Origin: Candidatus Heimdallarchaeota archaeon LC_3
Lineage (GTDB): Archaea; Asgardarchaeota; Heimdallarchaeia; Hodarchaeales; LC-3
Assembly (NCBI GenBank): GCA_001940645.1
Contig: MDVS01000044.1
Span: forward strand, 31,506 to 95,505
DNA: 64,000 nucleotides
Direction: 5' to 3'
Shown here one piece after another: positions 39,782 through 48,101 of this stretch. Within the stretch, counting starts at the first letter, position 1. The number at the start of each line of letters is the position of its first letter. A program made the translations under genes and the position numbers. The notes below the pieces were generated by a model. That model saw only the letters and a program-made list of their open reading frames with translations, was not told the DNA's origin and ran no database searches.

Positions 39782-41071
39782 TTACAAGTTCTCAGAAGTA
39801 GGTATTAAGTCTGTAATCCCAAAATCAAGTTTTTTTCTTAATTTTTCGCTTAATTTTTTCCAATTTTGAGATAAATATCCAGAATCTATTTCTAAAAGAG
39901 TAGTAATTCCATTATGGACGATTTTCCTAAGTTTATAAATCTCATCGAACGTAATTTTTATGTTTTCTCCATGTACAATAAGTGATCGTTTGTGATAGTA
40001 ATCTCGAATTTCTTTTCGCAACTTATTTTTCTTTTCTAACGTTTTTTCTTGGTTTGTTGAATTAATATCAGAAATAAGAAGATTTGTTAATCTTGTTGAT
40101 ACTTTATGAATTATTTCTCCTCCTGAATCGCCGAATAATGATTCTATAACAATAATTAAATCTACAATTGCATCTTCAGGTTTAATCCTTTCATAGGAAT
40201 CAAAATATCTTGATAACCAAAAAGGATAATCAGATAGTAATGAAAGCGAGTCATAATGCTTATTCCATTGTTTAATAAAATCTTCCATTTCAGAAGAATG
40301 AACTTTATATTTTTCTTTTTCTAGAGATTCTAACATTAAAGATCTTGACATAAATTTGGTCTTTCTTTCGTTAAATTTATTTGCTCCAACTTGTATAAAT
40401 TTAAGTCCAGTTCGAACCCATTCTGGTGATGCTAACCTGAAAGATCCTAAAATAGGTTGAAAAATGTTTTTCTCATTTCCAGCAATAAAATTTTCTCTCA
40501 AAAGAACTGAAATTAGTATTCTCCAATTTGTAAAACTGAAGAATTCAAAATTTTCATGATTTATTTTTTCCTCTTCTTCTTTATTTAATTTTTTAATTTT
40601 TATCTTTTCATTTAGAATGATTTCTTTTCCTTCAAATTCAAAATTATTTAAAGGTGAAATGACGTTATATTCAATCCAATCTTGGTTTAAAAAATTCAAC
40701 CACTCATCTATTAATTTTTTTATTTTCTTTTTATCAGTATTCAGACCGTTTTCTTTCAAATAATTATAAAGAAATATTTTTAGAAATCTGAAACTAATAA
40801 ATCTTTTTTGTATTTTTTTTTCCGCTTTAATTAAATCTCTAGGTTTTGCATTTTGAAGTGTGTTAAAAAGTGATAATAAGTTATTTTTAAATATTGTTAT
40901 TATTTCTTCAGTAATAGTTTTTACCGGGGTGAGTTCTATTATCTCATCCTCATTATTTGCAATCCATGAATACAGATTTAGATTAAAATCAGTTTCTAAA
41001 AAAGAATTTGGAATATTAGACTTTATCCATAATAGTAAATCTTTAAAAGATTCTTCCATTAAAACAGACAC
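39782..41071 (-). CDS. Apea-like HEPN domain protein
   Basis: A 429-residue protein, largely helical. The C-terminal third has KRSLIVHGENI (about residue 377), an RxxxxH motif in the form seen in Apea-like HEPN domains. The upstream part (about 60-330) is unassigned, with a Lys/Glu-rich N-terminal half. Such proteins occur in defence islands and usually act as RNases. No partner nucleotidyltransferase is next to it, though the HEPN-like gene at 38923-39686 is on the same strand. Defence function is inference. Confidence 0.7.
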   Translation of the reverse strand: MSVLMEESFKDLLLWIKSNIPNSFLETDFNLNLYSWIANNEDEIIELTPVKTITEEIITIFKNNLLSLFNTLQNAKPRDLIKAEKKIQKRFISFRFLKIFLYNYLKENGLNTDKKKIKKLIDEWLNFLNQDWIEYNVISPLNNFEFEGKEIILNEKIKIKKLNKEEEEKINHENFEFFSFTNWRILISVLLRENFIAGNEKNIFQPILGSFRLASPEWVRTGLKFIQVGANKFNERKTKFMSRSLMLESLEKEKYKVHSSEMEDFIKQWNKHYDSLSLLSDYPFWLSRYFDSYERIKPEDAIVDLIIVIESLFGDSGGEIIHKVSTRLTNLLISDINSTNQEKTLEKKNKLRKEIRDYYHKRSLIVHGENIKITFDEIYKLRKIVHNGITTLLEIDSGYLSQNWKKLSEKLRKKLDFGITDLIPTSENL

Positions 41072-41413
41072 GTTTGATAATAATCCCTTTATATGTTTAA
41101 AAGACTTTAATATCTGTTAAATTCAAATTATTAAAAATTATTGGAAAGAATATTTTCAAAATCCAAACCATTTTGAACTTGGTAAGAAATATATGTATAT
41201 GAAATCGAAGAAATCTTAGCTGATTTTGTTGCTGGTGGAGCTTATAAAGAAATTTTTACTTAAAAAGGATTTCGAAGCTCATACGTAGATTCTGATGAAA
41301 TTTTAGAAAAGGAATTGGATGATTAATCATTGATCTCTTTAATTAGAGCATTAATAATTCTTCTATTATCAGAAGCAGGAATATTAATTTGTTGAATTCT
41401 GCATTATTAACAG
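41072..41413. other. Region without a clear gene, 342 bp
   Basis: Contains a short rightward coding-like stretch at about 41200-41330 (EIEEILADFVAGGAYKEI then a stop) that looks like a decayed small gene. Nothing else is supported. Confidence 0.35.
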
Positions 41414-41791
41414 CTATAATCTCTGTTCTTCGATGCATTCAGGGTATTTTTTAGTAAATCCTTTGGCAATAATAGATAAAACTTCGTAGATAATTTTTTC
41501 TGTTTTTTTTATTAACATTTTATCTATTACAATCTTTTCTCCAAATAACAATAAATCATTTGGGTCTGCATTACCAAACATCTCTAAAATATTATTTTCA
41601 CTATCTTTATTTAAATGAGGTATGGTCAGTAATGTAGGATTAAATTTTGGAATCGAAAGTCCATTGGGAATATTTCCAAACAATAAAAAGTCTAAAATTA
41701 CTTCACGCATTTTTATTTTAGGTATAAGTATTTCAATTATCCCGATTCTTTGATCAATTGAAGAAAAAATCTTTTCAAATTGAAAAGACAC
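41414..41791 (-). CDS. Small protein of unknown function
   Basis: 125 residues with alternating hydrophobic strands and a helical end. No motif, membrane segment or cysteine pair is recognised. Downstream is a decayed region, so this may be a fragment of a longer gene. Confidence 0.45.
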   Translation of the reverse strand: MSFQFEKIFSSIDQRIGIIEILIPKIKMREVILDFLLFGNIPNGLSIPKFNPTLLTIPHLNKDSENNILEMFGNADPNDLLLFGEKIVIDKMLIKKTEKIIYEVLSIIAKGFTKKYPECIEEQRL

Positions 41792-42139
41792 ATTATGATG
41801 GTAGACGGCAAGTTAAGAAAAGGAATGATTTTGTATTCGTTTTAGATCGTTTTAGATGAAACGCTACAATCTTTACGATATTCTAGTAATAAGTGAATTA
41901 ATTGCTGAACATTAACATATCCTGTTGCAGTCTGCAATTGACCATTATTAAACGAAGCATTCCAATAAGAAATATTTTTTCTATTTTAGTTTATTACAAA
42001 TAAAATTTTTGTTTAAAGAAATTTAAAAAACCTTCAAACTGTTTCCTCATTGAAAGAGTTTGAAATTTGTTGTTGTTGGATAATCAAATAAATGTGTCAA
42101 ATAATTACTTTTTCCACCGGAATACAAATAATTTAATTC
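41792..42139. other. Region with a gene fragment
   Basis: The complement of 41842-41984 reads WNASFNNGQLQTATGYVNV and goes on for some 25 residues to a stop, without a start codon. It looks like the end of a lost gene. Confidence 0.35.
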
Positions 42140-42271
42140 TTATTTTTCCTTTTCCATATCTTTTTCCCTCTTTTCTTTTTTTATTTCTCCCTTAGCTTTT
42201 AATTGTGCTAATTCTCGTAAATCTATTTTTTTCTTCTCGGGTATTTTCTCATCAAGTATGATTCTTTTCAT
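42140..42271 (-). CDS. Small Lys/Glu-rich protein, 43 residues
   Basis: Begins at ATG 42271 directly after the stop of the preceding small gene, so the two are translationally linked. The product is basic and helical, with ELAQLKAKGEIKKEKREKD near its end. It may be an antitoxin or DNA-associated peptide, but this is guesswork. Too short for confident family assignment. Confidence 0.4.
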   Translation of the reverse strand: MKRIILDEKIPEKKKIDLRELAQLKAKGEIKKEKREKDMEKEK

Positions 42272-42439
42272 TTAAAAATCTTCTACATTTGCTAATAATA
42301 GATTAATTTCGTCATCTGAAAGGTTTTTTAGGCCAGATAATTTCCTGATCCTAGAATAATTACCAATTTGAAATATAAATCGTTCTTTGTTTAAAGATGA
42401 TTTACTCTTAATCTTATTCTCCATATATTCTACTATCAT
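42272..42439 (-). CDS. Small protein, 50-55 residues
   Basis: Start at ATG 42439 or ATG 42424. It contains RLSG-like and NLSDDEINLLLANVEDF elements and looks like a short helical protein. The stop touches the ATG of the next small gene. The pair resembles an operon of two small proteins, such as a toxin-antitoxin or a regulatory module. No family was recognised. Confidence 0.4.
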   Translation of the reverse strand: MIVEYMENKIKSKSSLNKERFIFQIGNYSRIRKLSGLKNLSDDEINLLLANVEDF

Positions 42440-42794
42440 ATGTATTAATTACAACAAAAATAGTTAAATAGCTTTTGAGAAAAAATATTTACCTTAATCC
42501 TAACAAAGATTAGTCTGATTATTACTCATTATTACCAGAAACTATCATTGATAGAGTGAAAAGAATTGATGCATACAGATATATAATTTCTGTAAACATG
42601 GAAGAGGACTATAGACATTCCTTAGATTATTTTAAAGAAATCATCTGATTTTCAAAAACGCTCAGAAGCAAGAAGAAAAATTTGACTTGAAAAAATAGTC
42701 ACTACAGATTTTTTCTTTTGAAAATTAGATGAAAATTCCACCACCAATCTGTTTTGGATAGGAGTATAGTTTAAATCATTTTAAAATAAATTAT
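42440..42794. other. Region without a gene, 355 bp
   Basis: AT-rich. Short coding-like pieces occur on the plus strand near 42560-42650, broken by stops. No structure is supported. Confidence 0.4.
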
Positions 42795-43259
42795 ATGGAA
42801 CTATCCTATTTTGACATTAATTTGATTCTTGAAACTGAACAAGTTAACGATGAAAAAATTGAAACTTTTTCACAAAAATCAATGATGAATTTTGAGAAAA
42901 GTCTCTGTGAAATACAATTTACTAAATTAGAAATTCCTGAGACCAAAATAAAATTATAAAATCAATTAAAAGCTGAATATATTAGTTCTAATGAAAGCGA
43001 TATGCATTATGATCTGTTTTATGTAGGAGGTGTTTTTAAAAATCCATTTTATGATCCTGAGGTCTCTCGACAAGGAATTTGTGCATCCAGCAATCCTGAT
43101 AAATATATTAAAGGTTTTAAAAATCTTTATGGATACTCTAAACAATTATTTACTTTGGATAAATTAAAAAATCTGTATATTAACAAAATAAATGTTATAA
43201 ATTTTCATATAAATAGTGGAAATTGTCCTACTATTCTTGATGTAGAATTAGATTGGTAA
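42795..43259 (+). pseudogene. Protein of about 154 residues interrupted by one in-frame TAA
   Basis: ATG 42795 opens a frame that stops at TAA 42957-42959 and continues in the same frame to 43259. The second part reads DLFYVGGVFKNPFYDPEVSR and CASSNPDKYIKGFKNLYGYSK. The single stop with coding sequence before and after suggests a recent nonsense mutation, stop readthrough or an assembly error. The family is unknown. Confidence 0.55.
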
Positions 43260-43304
43260 TTATCATATATGAGAAATTTTCTATAAAAAATTTGAACGTT
43301 TAGT

Positions 43305-44132
43305 TTATTTATTTGACTTGTTTCTTTTCCATTTATTAAAATCCTGCTGAAAAAGATAACCATAATCTTTTTTTTCAAATATTTCAATATGAAAATCTTT
43401 AATATTTTCTGTTTTAATTTCTCTTGAATGTCTTCCCATCCGTTTATAAACACGATAATTGTATGAAGCAAGGTTTTTTGATTTTTTAATCAGAAAAAGT
43501 AATAAGTCATTTTCCAAATATTTGATTGGTAAAAAATCTCCATCAACATTTTTTAAACTATTGTTAATGATGTTAATAATTTCTCTTTGTTCTTTATCTG
43601 GATCTTTAATACCCACAATATCAAAACTTCCATTAATAGTTTCGTTGATACCTACCATTAATATTCCTGAATTCGTGTTCGAAAAAGCAACAAGTTGCTT
43701 AGCTAAGGTATCTTTTTGTGTTTTATTGTCTTTTATTACTCCCTTAAATTCAGTTAATTCAGATTCTCCTCTAATTTCTTCAATCCATTTAAAAAAAAGA
43801 TCAATATCACTTTTAGTATTTAAAAAATTTTTCTCTAATTCTACAAAATTCCACGATTCGCTTTGCTTTGATTCTTTAAAACGAAAAAGGCTAGGTAAAA
43901 ACAAAAAACCACAATTTAAAGAAGTATATAAATCAGGATTCTGATAAAGTATTGCATCCTCTTCAATAACCACAGGATATCCTTCAACTTTTTTATAAAC
44001 GCAGTTATTAAATTTTACTGCTTTCTCTACTTTTTTTACCAAAAGACAAGGGAATTGATTACCTTTGTAGAAAATTTTCCCCCAAAGAACTTCAGGTTGG
44101 CCATCAAAATCCTTTATAACATCAGAAATCAA
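43305..44132 (-). CDS. AlbA_2/Schlafen-like domain protein
   Basis: 275 residues. The AlbA_2 domain (about 120-215) shows ESELTEFKG, LAKQLVAFSNTNSGILMVGI and IVGIKDPDKEQREIINIIN. This domain is found in Schlafen-type proteins, many of them tRNA- or rRNA-cleaving or defence-related, and in transcriptional regulators. The N-terminal 115 residues are unassigned. An excellent ribosome-binding site aaaggaggtgaa (complement of 44151-44162) lies 18 bp before the TTG at 44132; an ATC in the right position, 5 bp after it, is a possible nonstandard start. Confidence 0.72.
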   Translation of the reverse strand: MISDVIKDFDGQPEVLWGKIFYKGNQFPCLLVKKVEKAVKFNNCVYKKVEGYPVVIEEDAILYQNPDLYTSLNCGFLFLPSLFRFKESKQSESWNFVELEKNFLNTKSDIDLFFKWIEEIRGESELTEFKGVIKDNKTQKDTLAKQLVAFSNTNSGILMVGINETINGSFDIVGIKDPDKEQREIINIINNSLKNVDGDFLPIKYLENDLLLFLIKKSKNLASYNYRVYKRMGRHSREIKTENIKDFHIEIFEKKDYGYLFQQDFNKWKRNKSNK

Positions 44133-44170
44133 ATTTTTTAATTTGATAAGTTCACCTCCTTTATCATGTG

Positions 44171-44380
44171 TTATATCAAAAAAAATATTCCCGATTCAGT
44201 ATTCGACAGTGCATTGATCTCGATACTTAGGATAGAAGTTTGTAGATCTTCTTTTGAGATCATTGAGATTCTGTTTTTGTTACGAATATCATAAATCCAA
44301 TTTAGAATTTTGCTTCCATAAGTCTTCCCCAATTCGTTGAATTTACGTAATACACTTTCTTTATCTGTAAGAATGTTATA
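44171..44380 (-). pseudogene. Gene fragment upstream of the AlbA_2 gene
   Basis: About 70 codons with no start codon, including TDKESVLRKFNELGKTYGSK and ILNWIYDIRNKNRISMISK. It ends just before the AlbA_2 ribosome-binding site. The coherent composition suggests the remaining end of a gene. Confidence 0.4.
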
Positions 44381-44457
44381 TATGTATGGTTAAACACTTC
44401 GTTTTGTGCCCAGAGTGGAAAATAAAAGATTTATGATTAAATCCCTTTATTTAAAAG

Positions 44458-44718
44458 CTAGTTAATTGTGTTCTGAATGTATTCTATGTGATAGCTCCTA
44501 TTATCTAATTCAAAACAGGGTTCAATATCATTAGTATTTATTGATGTGTTAAATTTTTCGTCTTTCCAGACGTAAACATTGATAAAATAAGAATGTTCAC
44601 AAAATTTATACTCTTTTCTAGCTTTATTCACTAAACTACTATATTCTTGATATTGATCTTGATCTTGATCCATTTTATTACCGATAACAGATAAAATATA
44701 AAGTCCCAGAAAATTCAA
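44458..44718 (-). CDS. Small protein of unknown function, with a nearby shorter paralogue
   Basis: 86 residues. The C-terminal 55 residues (EYKFCEHSYFINVYVWK, NDIEPCFELDNRSYHIEYIQ) closely match the frame at 45254-45415. It is divergent from a membrane-protein gene (44749) by 30 bp. Two cysteines are conserved between the copies. No family is recognised. Confidence 0.55.
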   Translation of the reverse strand: MNFLGLYILSVIGNKMDQDQDQYQEYSSLVNKARKEYKFCEHSYFINVYVWKDEKFNTSINTNDIEPCFELDNRSYHIEYIQNTIN

Positions 44719-44748
44719 AGACTGAAAAATTAAAAGGAATAGATTAAC

Positions 44749-45201
44749 ATGAATCCACTTAAAGAACTTTATGAAGATGAAAGATTTAAAGACTTATTTA
44801 TAAGAAGTGTAATAAATTCAGCCGTATTATTTGGTTTACTTTTGTTTATAACTATAATAACAGATTCAACAACCACAAATGAGAGTATAGATCAAATATT
44901 ATTTTTGCCTCTGTTAATTTTAGCTTTCACGGCTTGGCTAATTGGAGGTTATTATAAAGATTCTAAAGATGACCGAAAGTATGCAATTAAAAGTATGATA
45001 TCATTTGTTGGAATAATGATGATTATTTTTTATTTCATAGGTGATTTTGGATCTTATAGTTCAATGGATTCCAAATTAACATTTAAATTTCTTGTAGAAG
45101 GAATTTTTTTCCTTTGGGTATTAAGTTTAGTATATACTGGGATGATTGATTTCATTTTTGGAGCTATTAATGAAAATATTCTAAAAAAGGAAAATGTTTG
45201 A
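44749..45201 (+). CDS. Integral membrane protein, unknown
   Basis: 150 residues with four predicted membrane segments (about 20-40, 53-70, 80-105 and 115-140). The N terminus is acidic (KELYEDERFKDLF) and the tail is short and basic. It is flanked by two paralogous small genes on the other strand, and a link with them is possible. An aagga site precedes the ATG. Confidence 0.6.
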   Translation: MNPLKELYEDERFKDLFIRSVINSAVLFGLLLFITIITDSTTTNESIDQILFLPLLILAFTAWLIGGYYKDSKDDRKYAIKSMISFVGIMMIIFYFIGDFGSYSSMDSKLTFKFLVEGIFFLWVLSLVYTGMIDFIFGAINENILKKENV

Positions 45202-45253
45202 TATTTTCAAACATTTTCATAAGGATTTATGATTGAATTCCTTTTAAAAAAAA

Positions 45254-45415
45254 CTATTTTATTGTAACTTGAATATATTCAATATGATAATTTCTATTAT
45301 CTAATTCAAAACAAGGCTCAATATCGTTAACATTTATTGATTTGTTGAATTTTTTACATTTCCAGATGTAAATATTGATAAAAAAAGAAAATTTGCAAAA
45401 CTTACATTGATTCAT
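45254..45415 (-). CDS. Shorter paralogue of the protein at 44458-44718
   Basis: A 53-residue frame from ATG 45415, with CKFSFFINIYIWK, SINVNDIEPCFELDN and YHIEYIQ. About 70 percent of its residues match the end of the other copy by eye. The N-terminal part is lost, so it may be a decaying duplicate. Confidence 0.5.
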   Translation of the reverse strand: MNQCKFCKFSFFINIYIWKCKKFNKSINVNDIEPCFELDNRNYHIEYIQVTIK

Positions 45416-45507
45416 GAAAAATTAATTATAATTTTAGTTTTTAATTACATCAATTTTCAAAAAAAGGAGTTGGTAACGTCTTTATTTGCGATTTCTAACG
45501 TATAAAC

Positions 45508-46008
45508 TTAGTAGTTATCTTCCTCAATTCTCTCATTAATATTTTCATGTGAATTTTTTATTTCTTTTTGAGGTTTAGTATTTTTGGGATTTAACAAAGC
45601 TTTTTTCTTACTAAGCTCTTGAAGACTAGATTTATAATCTTTTTCTATGTTATCCATTAATTTAATATATTGATTTGAAGCAATACTCAAGACTTTCTCT
45701 TGATTTTCAATACTCTTCTTAAAACTCTTTTCTAAACCCTCATATTTATTTAGAATAGTATATTTTAATGATTTAATTTGATTTTCATAATTAGACACAA
45801 AATTCTTTACTTGTTGATTATTCAATTCAAATTGTTCATTAATTTTAATATTAAATTCTTGCTGCCTTATTTTAGACTCTTCATTGCTATTTATAAATCG
45901 ATCTTCAGTTTTTTTTTCATAATTATTGATTTTTCTATTATTAAGCAAAAATATAATCACAATAACAAAAATAGTAATAATATCAATAATAATCGTATTT
46001 TCTTGCAT
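45508..46008 (-). CDS. Membrane-anchored coiled-coil protein
   Basis: 166 residues. One N-terminal membrane helix (IDIITIFVIVIIFLLNN) is followed by a long charged coiled coil to about residue 145. This layout resembles RmuC-like or phage membrane-attachment proteins but no nuclease domain is present. It is on the same strand as, and 108 bp downstream of, the compact operon that begins at 50614, so it may belong to it. Confidence 0.55.
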   Translation of the reverse strand: MQENTIIIDIITIFVIVIIFLLNNRKINNYEKKTEDRFINSNEESKIRQQEFNIKINEQFELNNQQVKNFVSNYENQIKSLKYTILNKYEGLEKSFKKSIENQEKVLSIASNQYIKLMDNIEKDYKSSLQELSKKKALLNPKNTKPQKEIKNSHENINERIEEDNY

Positions 46009-46115
46009 CTTTATTTTTAACTCCCTTTAATTTACGAAATTGAAATTTACATTAATTAAATTCATTTGTGGACAGGTAATTGTAACTATATTTCTTTAAT
46101 ATTTTCATTCCAAAG

Positions 46116-46256
46116 CTAAATGTAATCTTCTAATCGTATAGGATTCCCATAAACAAGTAAATGTTGATGATAAGGTGAAGGATTCATTAATCCTTTCTCA
46201 CAAATCTCTTTAGAACCAAACTCAAAGAGTTTATTACAAAAACTACATTTTAACAT
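46116..46256 (-). CDS. Small zinc-knuckle-like protein, 46 residues
   Basis: Reads from ATG 46256: MLKCSFCNKLFEFGSKEIC, and then 27 further residues. One CxxC pair plus a later cysteine could bind zinc. It follows the ASCH gene after 20 bp on the same strand, so it is probably the last gene of the compact operon. Short, so the call is modest. Confidence 0.45.
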   Translation of the reverse strand: MLKCSFCNKLFEFGSKEICEKGLMNPSPYHQHLLVYGNPIRLEDYI

Positions 46257-46276
46257 ATTCGTTACACTAATTATCT

Positions 46277-46678
46277 TCACTTCCATCGAATTACTGCGAA
46301 TAAATCAGTTTTTAGATTATATCTTTTATTAAACCAATTGAAAAAAGAATCCCTATTCTCAAATCCATCTAATTTTATTAGTTCTAATTCATCTTCAGGA
46401 CTTAATGTAACCCATTTATGCTTTAAGTAATAATAAATCTCCAAATCAAATAACCATTGATCATTTGGTTTAATTAATAACTGAAGAATCTCTTCAAGCT
46501 CTACTTCCTCCAATAATTTACATTCTTTGGTTCTCATACCAGTGTAAAGCTGTAATATCTTTTTATCTCTCATTTGTTTAACTCTATCAGAATTCCATTT
46601 TCTAATAGTTTGTTTTTTAGTTCCATTTCTTATTTTATCAATAAAAACAGTAAAATTAATAGCTACCATAATCACCAA
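46277..46678 (-). CDS. ASCH-domain protein
   Basis: 133 residues (start at 46678 or 46669). The motif DKIRNGTKKQTIRKW near the start, followed by a hydrophobic strand and a C-terminal VIRW, matches ASCH domains, which fold like PUA domains and probably bind RNA or a modified base; some members are nucleases. They are frequent in phages and archaeal viruses. It sits in a compact operon with a methyltransferase and a TopoVI-A-like protein. Confidence 0.6.
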   Translation of the reverse strand: MVIMVAINFTVFIDKIRNGTKKQTIRKWNSDRVKQMRDKKILQLYTGMRTKECKLLEEVELEEILQLLIKPNDQWLFDLEIYYYLKHKWVTLSPEDELELIKLDGFENRDSFFNWFNKRYNLKTDLFAVIRWK

Positions 46679-46688
46679 ATCCTCAAAA

Positions 46689-46913
46689 TTATTTTAATAT
46701 CCCCTTATTCTCTCTCAAATAATTACAAAAGTTATCATAATGAGCTGTAATTAACCTTTGACAATTAGGACACACATCTTCTTTATAACTATCAATAGAT
46801 TTTTGCCAATCTCCATTAGGGGGAGAATCTTGTCTTTCTAAAACATGAGCAATATTATAGCGATCTCTAGTAATTTTATTACCACAAAATGAACAATTTA
46901 TTACTCTAGGCAT
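46689..46913 (-). CDS. Small zinc-ribbon protein
   Basis: 74 residues with two CxxC pairs, CSFCGNKI and CPNCQRL, about 42 residues apart, and a histidine-rich insertion (HVLERQDSPPNGDWQ). It is likely a DNA- or RNA-binding zinc protein of the operon. Spacing to its neighbours is 1 and 10 bp. Confidence 0.6.
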   Translation of the reverse strand: MPRVINCSFCGNKITRDRYNIAHVLERQDSPPNGDWQKSIDSYKEDVCPNCQRLITAHYDNFCNYLRENKGILK

Positions 46914-46914
46914 T

Positions 46915-47388
46915 TTAAGACTTCTCCTCTATTAATTTGAGTATTTTCTTGAATTCTGGATCAATAAAAACGTGATACAAAGTCCAACTTTTAGTTTTTG
47001 ATTCTATTTTTTCTCTGATTAAGTAGTAATACTTTGTAATAATATCTTTAAGCCCTTGTTCTAATAACAAAGCTATATTAAGAAGTTCTGGAAATAATTC
47101 CTTAAATTTAGTAATTTCGTTTAAATTATCTCTAGAATTTTGATTATAAAAGGTAATTAATTCTTGAAAAGGATCAAAAGAAGTTTTTCTCCTTAAAGCA
47201 TTAAAAAGCATATCTTTAGCTATTGTTTTTTTCTTATCAAGAGGTAATCCATCATCAGCAAAATGAATATAACTTTCTAAATATCCTAGCCAATAATCGC
47301 TTAAAATCCCTTTACGATTATAGTGTTTTAACTCACAAAAATTAATTTCATCAAATTTTTTATTAAAATAATTTAAATCTAAATCCAT
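46915..47388 (-). CDS. Helical protein of unknown function
   Basis: 157 residues, all-helical, with a short acidic N terminus (DLDLNYFNKKFDE). No recognised domain. It lies between two zinc-binding genes in the compact operon with spacing of 1 and 4 bp. Confidence 0.55.
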   Translation of the reverse strand: MDLDLNYFNKKFDEINFCELKHYNRKGILSDYWLGYLESYIHFADDGLPLDKKKTIAKDMLFNALRRKTSFDPFQELITFYNQNSRDNLNEITKFKELFPELLNIALLLEQGLKDIITKYYYLIREKIESKTKSWTLYHVFIDPEFKKILKLIEEKS

Positions 47389-47392
47389 ATTT

Positions 47393-47680
47393 TTAACTTC
47401 CTTTTAATTTATTTTTCAAATAATGTTTTCCTTTAATCGTTAATTGTTTCATTTCTTCATAAATAGGATCAATTACTTCAGTTATATCTTCCACTAATTG
47501 TTCAAAACAAAATTCATGAAACCAAATCCATCTAGAAGTAGTTTTAGTTCGATAATAAAACCAAGCTCTACTACCAGTTTTAATAAGATTTCTCTCTCTT
47601 TTACAACTTACACAGTAATGATCCTTTTTAGTAGTAACTTTTTTTAAAATAATAATCACTTCACAAATTATCTTCATCAA
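47393..47680 (-). CDS. Zinc-finger protein, PARP-finger-like pattern
   Basis: 95 residues. CVSCKRERNLIKTGSRAWFY is followed by WIWFHEFCFEQL, so a CxxC pair is combined with a His and a Cys some 30 residues later, as in PARP-type fingers. Such fingers recognise DNA breaks, but the fit here is only by spacing. It overlaps the next gene by 20 bp. Confidence 0.55.
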   Translation of the reverse strand: MMKIICEVIIILKKVTTKKDHYCVSCKRERNLIKTGSRAWFYYRTKTTSRWIWFHEFCFEQLVEDITEVIDPIYEEMKQLTIKGKHYLKNKLKGS

Positions 47681-48101
47681 AATCGATATCTAGAATAACG
47701 TCAATATCATTATCAGCATTAAAATCATATTTTTTATATTTAGGAGCGGATTTACGATAATGAACAATTTTATGTTTATCGCAACCCATATCATACCACA
47801 TATCAATATTTCTATTATCAACAGCAGTGGAAACACAAATGAGTTCTTTACAAGGACAAAGAGCTTTAAAATATGCTAATTTCTTTTTAAGAAAGTCTAT
47901 ATCACTTTCAGATAGCATAAAAGAATCATAAGCAGTAATAGGAAATTCAAATTTTTCAGAATCTGTAACACCTGGATCAAGTTTAATTTTATTAATACGA
48001 TTTTCAAATTCTCTAAGAGTAAAATAATTTTCATCAACGTTAATAAAATGAAAACCGTTATATTCAGTTGTAAAACCAACTTTGATTAATTCATTACTCA
48101 A
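47661..48101 (-). CDS. Operon protein of unknown function
   Basis: 146 residues with an acidic tail rich in Asp (NADNDIDVILDIDFDEDN). CPCKELICVS and CDKHKIVHY near residues 90-115 could be a metal site. It is immediately downstream of the methyltransferase (stop and start touch). Not recognised. Confidence 0.55.
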   Translation of the reverse strand: MSNELIKVGFTTEYNGFHFINVDENYFTLREFENRINKIKLDPGVTDSEKFEFPITAYDSFMLSESDIDFLKKKLAYFKALCPCKELICVSTAVDNRNIDMWYDMGCDKHKIVHYRKSAPKYKKYDFNADNDIDVILDIDFDEDNL

